A stretch of 12,002 nucleotides of DNA from DATAEK01 sp036258055 (GTDB taxonomy: Bacteria; Acidobacteriota; Vicinamibacteria; Vicinamibacterales; 2-12-FULL-66-21), in contig DATAEK010000227.1 of the NCBI GenBank assembly GCA_036258055.1, forward strand, positions 1 to 12,002. Direction: 5' to 3'. Shown here piece by piece: positions 1 through 6,562 of this stretch. The translations under genes and the position numbers were made by a program. Numbering within the stretch: position 1 is the first letter of the stretch; every line of letters starts with the position of its first letter. The notes below the pieces were generated by a model. That model searched no databases and had not been told where the DNA came from. It saw only the letters and a program-made list of their open reading frames with translations.

Positions 1-1
1 G

Positions 2-598
2 GCACGCAACCTCGCGCCGCTGCCGGGCGACGTCGACTTCACGGCGGGCGCGAGCCTGCCGATCTCGGGCCTGACTGCGTGGCAGGGACTGTTCGAGCAC
101 GGCCGCCTTCAGGCGGGGCAGAGCGTCCTCGTGCACGGCGCGGCCGGCGCAGTCGGGTCGATGGTGACGCAGCTCGCACGTGAGGCCGGCGCCTACGTCA
201 TCGGCACCGGACGCGCCGCCGACCGTCAGACGGTGCTCGACTTTGGCGCGCAGGAGTTCGTCGACCTCGAGAACGACGTCCTCGAAGATGTCGGCGAAGT
301 CGATCTCGTGTTCGATGTCATCGGCGGCGACATCGGGAAGCGGTCCGCAGGCCTGATTCGAGCCGGAGGAACACTGGTGTCCATCGTCGGGCCGCCCGAG
401 GCGCGGCCCGCCGACGGCCTGGCGGTAGACTTCGTTGTCGAGTCCGGTCGTGCCCAACTGAGTGAGATCGTCCGGCGGGTGCGTGACGGACGGCTGCGGA
501 CGAACATCGGCAACGTCTCGACCCTCGACGATGCCGTCGCCGCCCTCAACCCGACCAAGCGGATCAAGGGGAAGACGATCATCCGCGTTCGTCCGTGA
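2..598 (+). CDS. Zinc-type NADP-dependent alcohol dehydrogenase / quinone oxidoreductase, 3' part (5' end outside window)
   Basis: The reading frame is open from base 2 to the TGA at 596-598, giving the last 198 residues of a protein that began before the window. The visible part is the cofactor-binding half of a medium-chain dehydrogenase/reductase. LPISGLTAWQGLF is the conserved strand-helix before the Rossmann fold, and VLVHGAAGAVGSM (about residues 42-54 of the fragment) is the dinucleotide-binding glycine motif. DLVFDVIGGD and GGTLVSIVGPP follow in the order usual for the quinone oxidoreductase branch, and the C-terminal KRIKGKTIIRV is typical. The family reduces quinones, enones or carbonyls with NADPH in the cytoplasm; the substrate cannot be read from sequence. 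A GTG at 131 gives a shorter reading but would cut the domain in half, so it is not the start. Nothing links it functionally to the downstream carbohydrate genes. Confidence 0.93.
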   Translation, partial: ARNLAPLPGDVDFTAGASLPISGLTAWQGLFEHGRLQAGQSVLVHGAAGAVGSMVTQLAREAGAYVIGTGRAADRQTVLDFGAQEFVDLENDVLEDVGEVDLVFDVIGGDIGKRSAGLIRAGGTLVSIVGPPEARPADGLAVDFVVESGRAQLSEIVRRVRDGRLRTNIGNVSTLDDAVAALNPTKRIKGKTIIRVRP

Positions 599-971
599 GG
601 ACTCGGGGAAGGCGAGCGGTTCTGCCCTCCTCGTGGATCATCGTCGGCCGTGGCCAGGACGGGCCATGCAGTTTCGCGGTCGTATTTATAGCTTGCCTGC
701 AAAAGAGTTCGGAAGATGAAGACATACAACAAAAAGAAGCGATCGAGATCGTTCTTCAACCCCGACGAGACGACCTATCGGGATCTGCTACGGAAGTTGC
801 GCCGGCCGGCGATTTCCGGGAAGCGGAACCGGAACATCAAGATTATCTTGAGCGCATCCCGGATGGTTACACCTGCCACTTCGCTCGTCCCGACTGGAAG
901 TTGCCGCGGCGAAACGCAGCGTGATGTCTAATGCAGAGGCGTGACCGCGTCGACGCGCTGAGAAGCGCGAC
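599..971. other. Gap of 373 bases without a convincing gene
   Basis: No recognisable protein is encoded here on either strand. Bases about 690-760 are richer in A and T than the surroundings. A 71-codon frame at 716-931 begins with a lysine/arginine-rich stretch (MKTYNKKKRSRSFFNPDE). It has only GGAAG directly against its ATG, no family resemblance and no neighbour evidence, so it is left as unproven. A competing frame (595-924) is also open, which argues that neither is strongly selected. The stretch probably holds the leader of the downstream glycosidase gene: a TCTAAT at 927-932, five of six bases matching the -10 consensus, lies 40 bases before its ATG, but no -35 stands at good spacing. 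Confidence 0.5.
954..969 (+). promoter_or_regulatory. Hairpin with GAGA tetraloop covering the ribosome-binding region of the GH95-GH51 gene
   Basis: CGCGCT (954-959) and AGCGCG (964-969) pair perfectly around a GAGA loop (960-963), which is a GNRA-type tetraloop. The stem ends two bases before the ATG at 972. The only Shine-Dalgarno-like run, GAGAAG (960-965), lies in the loop and right arm, so the structure could restrain initiation. Six-base GC stems arise often by chance in DNA of this composition, so function is only a suggestion. Confidence 0.35.
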
Positions 972-3900
972 ATGAGACTCGCTGGAGTACTTGCCGCCGG
1001 TCTCGTCGTCGCGGTCGCGGCTGCGCAATCCCCGACAGCGCCGCGGCTGATCGGCGAAGCCGCGCCGCCGTCATCGTCGCTCAGCCTCTGGTATCGCGCG
1101 CCGGCGTCCGATCATCCGCTGCTGGCGCTCGACGCGCCGCGGCAGGCCGGCACCGCCGAGTGGGTGCGGGCGCTGCCTGTCGGCAACGGCCGGCTCGGCG
1201 CCATGGTCTTCGGCGGCATCGTCCACGAGCGATTGCAGCTGAACGAAGACACCTTGTGGGCCGGCCGCCCGTACGATCCCGTCAACCCCGACGCGAAGGA
1301 CGCGCTCCCCGAAGTGCGGCGCCTGATCGCGGACCGCAGGTACCCGGACGCCGCGACGCTCGTGGGCGCGAAGGTGATGTCGAAGCCGCTGGCGCAGATG
1401 CCGTACCAAACGGTCGGCGATCTCGCGCTGACGTTCCCACAGGTCGAATCGGTCGAGAACTACAGGCGCGATCTCGACCTGGCGACGGCGACGGCTCACG
1501 TGGCGTATGTGCGCGGCGGCGTGACATTCTCGCGCGAAGTGTTCGCGAGCGCGCCCGACCAGGTTATCGTCGTGCGGCTGACGGCCAGCCGTCCGGGGCA
1601 GATTTCCCTCGAGGCGCGGATGCAGACGCCTCAGCGCGCGACCGTGGAGGCCACCGCGGACGGCGACCTCGTGATGCGGGGCGTCAACGGCGATGGCGCC
1701 GGGACCACCGCCGACGGCCGTCCGATGACCGGCGCGCTGGGCTTCGAAGCGCGGGTCCGCGTGCTGCCGACGGGAGGCACGCGCCGCGTCAGCGGCGATG
1801 TGCAGATCGTCCGCGACGCCGACGCCGTCACTCTGCTGATCGCGGCGGCGACCAGTTACCGCACCTACGAGGATGTGAGCGCCGATCCTTCCGTGCGCGT
1901 CGCGGCGGCGCTCGATCCCGCATCGCGCAAGAGCATCGACACCTTACGCGCCGCGCATATCGGCGACTACCAACAGCTGTTCACTCGCGTCACGCTCGAT
2001 CTCGGATCCTCGAAGCGCGTGCCGACTGACGAGCGCGTGCGCGGCTTCAGCGACGGCGACGATCCAGGTCTTGCCGCTCTCTACTTTCAGTACGGCCGCT
2101 ACCTGCTGATTGCCAGCTCGCGGACCGGTTCGCAGCCGGCGAATCTGCAGGGCCTCTGGAACGAGAGCATGTCGCCTCCGTGGGGCAGCAAATACACCAT
2201 CAACATCAACACGGAGATGAACTACTGGCCTTCGCTCTCGACCAACCTGGCCGAAACGATGGATCCGCTGACCGCGATGGTGTCGGATCTTTCAGTAACG
2301 GGTGCGCGAACGGCACGCCAGATGTACGGCGCCGGCGGATGGATGGCGCATCACAACACCGATCTGTGGCGCGCAACGGGTCCGATCGACGGCCCGCAAT
2401 GGGGAATGTGGCCGACGGGCGGCGCGTGGCTCACGCTGCCCCTGTGGGATCGCTATGAGTACACCGGCGATCGCGGCTACCTGGAGCGCATCTACCCGCT
2501 GCTCAAAGGCGCGGCGCAATTCTTTCTCGACACGCTCGTCGAGGAGCCAACGCACCACTGGCTCGTCACCTCGCCGTCGCTGTCGCCGGAGAACCTGCAC
2601 CCGTTCGGCACGTCGCTCGCCGCCGGTCCGGCGATGGACGGGCAGATCCTGCGCGAGCTGTTCGGCAACGCCATTGAGGCCGCGGGTGCGCTCGGCGTCG
2701 ACGCCGACCTGCGGCAGAAGTGGAGTGCGACGCGCACCAGGCTGGCGCCGCCGCAGATCGGCAGCGCCGGCCAGCTGCAGGAATGGCTCGACGACTGGGA
2801 CATGCAGGCGCCCGAGATCCACCACCGGCACGTGTCGCACCTGTTCGGTCTCTTTCCCGGACACGACATCGACGTGCGGCGCACACCCGAGCTCGCGGCA
2901 GCTGTGAAACGGTCGCTCGAGATTCGCGGCGATCAGGCGACGGGCTGGGCTACCGCGTGGCGAATCAATCTCTGGGCCAGGCTTGCCGACGGCGATCACG
3001 CGTACGAGATCCTCAAGTTCCTGCTCGGTCCCGAGCGCACCTACCCCAACATGTTCGACGCGCACCCGCAGTTTCAGATCGACGGCAACTTCGGCGGCAC
3101 CTCCGCGATCGCCGAGATGCTGCTGCAGGACGACGCGGGAGAGATCCGCCTGCTGCCGGCGCTTCCGAGCGCGTGGCCCGCCGGGCGTGTGACCGGCCTG
3201 AGAGCGCGCGGCGGGTTCGAGATCGATCTCGCCTGGACGCGCGGCGCGCTCGAGCGCGCGACCGTTCGTTCACTGCTTGGGCGGCCGCTGCGCCTGCGCC
3301 GCGGGGACACGCTCCGCACCTTCGACATGACGCGCGGCGCAACGCTGACGCTCGTTGGCGACGACCTGCAGCCGCAGGGTGGCGTCGCGATCCTGCAGGT
3401 CGACACGGATCGCCGGATCGGCACGATCGATCGGGACGTCTACGGCCAGTTTCTCGAACACATCAACCACTCGGTCGAGGATGGGCTGTTCGCCGAGCAG
3501 ATTCGCGGCGCCGGCTTCGAGGGCAGCGATTTCGACACCTACTGGACGGCCTTCGGGCGGCCCGACGCCGCGCGCGTCGTCGATTCCCCGTTCGAGCGCG
3601 GGACGAAGAGTGTGCGGATCACCGCCGGTGGCCAGGTGTCGGGCATCAGGCAGCGGCGAGTCTTTCTCGAGGCCGGACGGAGTTACGACGGATCGCTCTG
3701 GATCAAGATCGAGGCGGGCGCGCCGCGCCTGTCATGGCGTGTGCTGGCATCTGACGGCATGGTGCTGGCGGAACGTCCGCTGCCGGCGCGTGGATCGGCG
3801 TGGGCGGAGGTCCCCTTCGCGTTCACGAGCGCACGCACCGACCGCGATGCCACCATCGAGATCACCGCCGCGGGACGGGGCGCGGCGCTGATCGACTTCG

Positions 3901-5249
3901 TGTCGCTGATGCGCGCCGACGTCCGGAGGACCGGCATGCTGCGTCCCGACCTCCTCGCCGCCCTGCGCGGTCTGGCGCCCGCATTCATCCGCTGGCCCGG
4001 CGGATCGTTCGCGTCGACGTACAAATGGCAGGACGGCATCGGCCCGTTCGCCTCGCGCGTCTACCACCCGAATGAAATATGGGGCGGCTACTCCGACTAC
4101 TACGGCTTCGGGACTGACGAATACCTCGAGCTCACGCGTCAGCTCGGCGCCGATCCGCTGATCGTGCTGCCGGCGCCCGACGACACGCCGGCATCGGTCG
4201 AGTACGCGATGAACTGGGTGCATTACGTCAACGATCCGCCATCGACGACGTGGGGGAGCAGGCGCGCCCGCAACGGGCATCCCGAGCCGTATCGCGTCCG
4301 CTACTTCCAGATCGACAACGAGCCGATGAACAACGGCTTCACGCCCGAGCGCTACGCGGCCATCGTCAATCTGTATGGCAGCCGCCTGCGGCAGATCGCG
4401 CCGGGCGCCGTGATCATCGCCTGCGGTCAGAAGCGTTCGAACGACATGGCCTGGAGCGAGAAAGTCATCGACCTGGCCGGCGCCAATTTCGACGTGCTCG
4501 GCGTCCATAACTACGAGTACGAGAGCGATCTCTACGAGTCCGGCGTGCGGCGCATCCGCGACTATCTGGTGAAGCTGCGTGACTACGTGCGCGCGTCAGC
4601 GCATCCGGGAATCAAGCTCGCCGTTCTCGAATGGAACCTGAGCCGCACCTACGACTGGCGCGCGGGCCTGCACGCCGCCGGCAGCCTGATCCTGTACGAG
4701 TCGCTGACGCCGGAATTGACCATGACCGCGCCGGCGCTGCTGATGCGCAACACGACGGACGATCCGACGTGGACGTCCCTTATCTATCACGATCACGTGT
4801 CGTGGTTTCCCGGCGGCGCGTACGTGGTCGAAAAGCTGTTTCGCGAGCACTTCGCAGAGACCTACCTCGCGTCGACGTCAGGCACGTTCCGCGACATCGA
4901 CACGCGCGGCACGTTCTTCAGCGACATCTCTCAGATGAAGCCGGAGGGCTGGCAGCCCGGGACGGTGGACGCCATCGCCACGGCGTCGGCCGACGCGCGG
5001 CGCATCGTAGTCAAGGCCGTGAACTACCAGGGCAGCGCGAACACGCTCCTCGTCCATCTCCAGGGCTCGCGCATTCCGGCGAGCGCGACGGTGACCATCT
5101 ACACGATCACCGCCGGCCTGCACGACAGCGCGTCGCTGGAGCAGCCCGACCGGATTGAGCCCGTCGAGCGGACGATCGAATACCGTCCCGACCTGACCAT
5201 CGATCTGGAGCCGTATACGGTCGCCGTCATCGAGATCGCGGCCAGATAG
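972..5249 (+). CDS. Secreted bifunctional glycosidase: GH95 (alpha-L-fucosidase/galactosidase) fused to GH51 alpha-L-arabinofuranosidase
   Basis: A 1425-residue exported protein with two complete glycosidases. Residues 1-19 form a signal peptide (MRLAGVLAAGLVVAVAAAQS, likely cut after AAA). Residues about 38-795 are GH95: LPVGNGRLGAMVFGG and LNEDTLWAGRP in the N-terminal beta domain, then the helical barrel with ININTEMNYW (N411, N413), SPSLSPEN (E540) and QIDGNFGG (D704). These match the water-binding Asn pair, general acid and Asp of characterised GH95 enzymes. Residues about 803-1425 are GH51: YGQFLEH (824-830), an inserted beta-sandwich resembling CBM4_9 (about 877-980), RWPGG (R1007), acid/base E1117 in IDNEP and nucleophile E1220 in VLEWN, then the C-terminal beta domain. 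Each half has its usual family length and there is almost no linker. The ATG at 972 is chosen because it directly begins the signal peptide. GH95 removes terminal alpha-L-fucose or alpha-L-galactose, and GH51 removes alpha-L-arabinofuranose. The periplasm or exterior is the expected site. Confidence 0.92.
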   Translation: MRLAGVLAAGLVVAVAAAQSPTAPRLIGEAAPPSSSLSLWYRAPASDHPLLALDAPRQAGTAEWVRALPVGNGRLGAMVFGGIVHERLQLNEDTLWAGRPYDPVNPDAKDALPEVRRLIADRRYPDAATLVGAKVMSKPLAQMPYQTVGDLALTFPQVESVENYRRDLDLATATAHVAYVRGGVTFSREVFASAPDQVIVVRLTASRPGQISLEARMQTPQRATVEATADGDLVMRGVNGDGAGTTADGRPMTGALGFEARVRVLPTGGTRRVSGDVQIVRDADAVTLLIAAATSYRTYEDVSADPSVRVAAALDPASRKSIDTLRAAHIGDYQQLFTRVTLDLGSSKRVPTDERVRGFSDGDDPGLAALYFQYGRYLLIASSRTGSQPANLQGLWNESMSPPWGSKYTININTEMNYWPSLSTNLAETMDPLTAMVSDLSVTGARTARQMYGAGGWMAHHNTDLWRATGPIDGPQWGMWPTGGAWLTLPLWDRYEYTGDRGYLERIYPLLKGAAQFFLDTLVEEPTHHWLVTSPSLSPENLHPFGTSLAAGPAMDGQILRELFGNAIEAAGALGVDADLRQKWSATRTRLAPPQIGSAGQLQEWLDDWDMQAPEIHHRHVSHLFGLFPGHDIDVRRTPELAAAVKRSLEIRGDQATGWATAWRINLWARLADGDHAYEILKFLLGPERTYPNMFDAHPQFQIDGNFGGTSAIAEMLLQDDAGEIRLLPALPSAWPAGRVTGLRARGGFEIDLAWTRGALERATVRSLLGRPLRLRRGDTLRTFDMTRGATLTLVGDDLQPQGGVAILQVDTDRRIGTIDRDVYGQFLEHINHSVEDGLFAEQIRGAGFEGSDFDTYWTAFGRPDAARVVDSPFERGTKSVRITAGGQVSGIRQRRVFLEAGRSYDGSLWIKIEAGAPRLSWRVLASDGMVLAERPLPARGSAWAEVPFAFTSARTDRDATIEITAAGRGAALIDFVSLMRADVRRTGMLRPDLLAALRGLAPAFIRWPGGSFASTYKWQDGIGPFASRVYHPNEIWGGYSDYYGFGTDEYLELTRQLGADPLIVLPAPDDTPASVEYAMNWVHYVNDPPSTTWGSRRARNGHPEPYRVRYFQIDNEPMNNGFTPERYAAIVNLYGSRLRQIAPGAVIIACGQKRSNDMAWSEKVIDLAGANFDVLGVHNYEYESDLYESGVRRIRDYLVKLRDYVRASAHPGIKLAVLEWNLSRTYDWRAGLHAAGSLILYESLTPELTMTAPALLMRNTTDDPTWTSLIYHDHVSWFPGGAYVVEKLFREHFAETYLASTSGTFRDIDTRGTFFSDISQMKPEGWQPGTVDAIATASADARRIVVKAVNYQGSANTLLVHLQGSRIPASATVTIYTITAGLHDSASLEQPDRIEPVERTIEYRPDLTIDLEPYTVAVIEIAAR

Positions 5250-5253
5250 CCAA

Positions 5254-5294
5254 TCGCGGGCGCGCAGGTTGGGTGTCGGCGCTTCGCCCCGCGA
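5254..5294 (+). terminator. Possible stem-loop after the GH95-GH51 gene
   Basis: TCGCGGGCG (5254-5262) can pair with CGCCCCGCGA (5285-5294) with one bulged C, around a loop of 22 bases, starting five bases after the stop codon. There is no run of T afterwards, so it is not a classical intrinsic terminator. The right arm touches the broken end of the minus-strand GH51 remnant, so it may simply mark the junction. Confidence 0.22.
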
Positions 5295-5413
5295 AACAGG
5301 GGACTGACCTTGCCCGCCAGCGTGGAGGCGTCGATCGCGATCGTCGGCGCCGCGGCGCGCGGAACAGTCACGCCGAGAATCAGCACGAGCACGAGCGCAC
5401 TGGCTCTCTTCAT
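5294..5413 (-). pseudogene. 5' remnant of a second secreted GH51-like arabinofuranosidase gene
   Basis: The minus strand from the ATG at 5413-5411 reads 40 codons that look like the start of an exported GH51 enzyme. A signal peptide begins MKRASALVLVLILGVTVPRA and is followed by PTIAIDASTLAGKVSPLF. The D-x(4)-GKVSPLF pattern is how many GH51 arabinofuranosidases begin after signal cleavage, and normally YG and an EEIN or FLEH motif follow. Here the likeness stops after F (5296-5294). The frame then runs antisense into the end of the plus-strand glycosidase gene, coding nothing recognisable. CAGAAAG precedes the ATG as a weak ribosome site. The fragment stands back to back with the esterase gene, as if a GH51 gene was once divergently transcribed from it and lost all but its 5' end by deletion or rearrangement. 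A short secreted peptide or an assembly join are the alternatives. Confidence 0.6.
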
Positions 5414-5428
5414 CTTTCTGTCCGTTTT

Positions 5429-5436
5429 CGTATACT
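5429..5436. promoter_or_regulatory. Candidate -10 element(s), possibly bidirectional, in the 51-base divergent gap
   Basis: TATACT at 5431-5436 on the plus strand matches five of six bases of the -10 consensus and lies 28 bases before the esterase ATG. Because GTATAC (5430-5435) is a palindrome, the minus strand reads TATACG at 5434-5429, suitably placed for the divergent GH51 remnant. No good -35 is visible for either direction (CTTCAT at the plus-strand position), so the call rests on the -10 and on position between two divergent starts. Confidence 0.4.
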
Positions 5437-5464
5437 CTTTCGGCCGCAATCGGGGGAACGCGAT

Positions 5465-6562
5465 ATGTCGAACGCGATTTTGAAACGGCGCGTGAGCGTT
5501 TTGACGGCCGCGCTTGGAATAGCGGCTGGCTCCCTCGCGATCGTCGCGCAGGTGAAGACCAACGTGCCCGATCCGGTTGCGGGCGCCCGTCCGGCCATCG
5601 TCGAACGCATCAAGATTCACGGGACGGCCCTCGAAGGCAATCTGGAGGGAGACACCGTCGACCGCGACGCGATCGTCTTCCTGCCCCCGAGCTACAACCA
5701 GAACCGCACGCGCCGTTACCCGGTCGTCTACGCGCTGCACGGCTATTCGATTGGCGCCGAGCAGTGGACTCAGGAAATCCACGTGCCGCAGACCATCGAA
5801 GGAGCGTTTGCCAAGGGCGCGCACCAGATGATCGTCGTGCTGCCAGACTCGAAGACGCTGCACAACGGCTCGATGTACTCCAGCTCGGTGACGACGGGTG
5901 ATTTCGAGAACTACGTGGCGCGCGACGTCGTCTCGTACATCGACACGCACTACAGGACGATCGCCACGCGCGAGAGCCGCGGCCTTGTCGGCCACTCCAT
6001 GGGCGGCTATGGCGCGACGCGAATCGGCATGAAGCACGCGGACGTGTTCAGCAGCCTGTACATCATGAGCCCGTGCTGCCTGTCGCTGCGTGGCGGCGGC
6101 CGCGGTGCTGCAGCGGGCACCGCAGCGGCCAACGACGAAGCGCTGGCGGCGGTGAAGACCCCATCGGATTCCGCAAAGCTGCCTTTCGGCCTCCGTGCGC
6201 AACTCGCGTCGGCGGCCGCCTGGTCGCCGAACCCGAAGAATCCGCCGCTCTATCTCGATCTGCCGATCGGCGAGCAGGCGCAGACGGTCCTGGCGAAGTG
6301 GGCCGCCAACGCGCCGCTGGCGTTCGTCGACCAGTATGTCCTGGAGCTGAAGCGGTATCGAGCCATCGCGATCGACGTGGGCGATCAGGATGGATTACGC
6401 GTCGACGCCGGGAAGCTGCACGACGTACTCGATCAGTACGGCATCGCGAACGCGTTCGAGGTCTACCCCGGGACGCACACCAGCGACGTCGCCGTTCGTT
6501 TCCAGGAGCACGTGATGCCGTTCTTCAGCCGGACGCTGTCGTTCGAGCCGGCGAAGCGATGA
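5465..6562 (+). CDS. Secreted esterase, Esterase-D / CE1-like alpha/beta hydrolase
   Basis: A 365-residue exported alpha/beta hydrolase of the putative-esterase (PF00756-like) group that includes feruloyl and acetylxylan esterases. A signal peptide (MSNAILKRRVSVLTAALGIA, ending near VAQ) begins at the ATG 5465, preceded by GGGGGAA at 5452-5458 with six bases of spacing. The longer open frame back to 5273 lacks a signal and a ribosome site, so it is rejected. AIVFLPPSYNQ and YPVVYALHGYS (oxyanion region) are followed by VGHSMGGYG with nucleophile S178, GDQDG with the candidate acid D307 or D309, and GTHTSD with H338, completing a triad in normal order. It probably deacylates wall polysaccharide, which suits its glycosidase neighbours; ferulate, acetate or another acyl group cannot be told apart by eye. 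Its TGA overlaps the next ATG (ATGA, 6559-6562), implying translational coupling in one operon. Confidence 0.88.
   Translation: MSNAILKRRVSVLTAALGIAAGSLAIVAQVKTNVPDPVAGARPAIVERIKIHGTALEGNLEGDTVDRDAIVFLPPSYNQNRTRRYPVVYALHGYSIGAEQWTQEIHVPQTIEGAFAKGAHQMIVVLPDSKTLHNGSMYSSSVTTGDFENYVARDVVSYIDTHYRTIATRESRGLVGHSMGGYGATRIGMKHADVFSSLYIMSPCCLSLRGGGRGAAAGTAAANDEALAAVKTPSDSAKLPFGLRAQLASAAAWSPNPKNPPLYLDLPIGEQAQTVLAKWAANAPLAFVDQYVLELKRYRAIAIDVGDQDGLRVDAGKLHDVLDQYGIANAFEVYPGTHTSDVAVRFQEHVMPFFSRTLSFEPAKR

Noticed and set aside
716..931. 71-codon plus-strand frame with a basic N-terminus
   Set aside because: It has no family likeness, a poorly spaced ribosome site and a competing open frame over the same bases. 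It is kept only as a remark in the gap entry.
2292..3065. Minus-strand open frame of 257 codons inside the glycosidase gene
   Set aside because: It is antisense to the GH95 catalytic domain and is a GC-rich shadow with repetitive Arg/Val/Leu composition.
5273..5464. Upstream extension of the esterase frame
   Set aside because: It has no ribosome site or signal peptide. The ATG at 5465 has GGGGGAA at good spacing and begins a signal peptide.
5099..6202. Minus-strand open frame of 367 codons
   Set aside because: Almost all of it is antisense to the esterase, which has a full triad and signal peptide. Only the internal piece starting at the ATG 5413 looks real, and it is annotated separately as a remnant.
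6073..6558. Upstream extension of the GH43 frame
   Set aside because: It overlaps the esterase out of phase and has Arg-rich shadow composition. The ATG at 6559 starts a proper signal peptide and forms an ATGA overlap.
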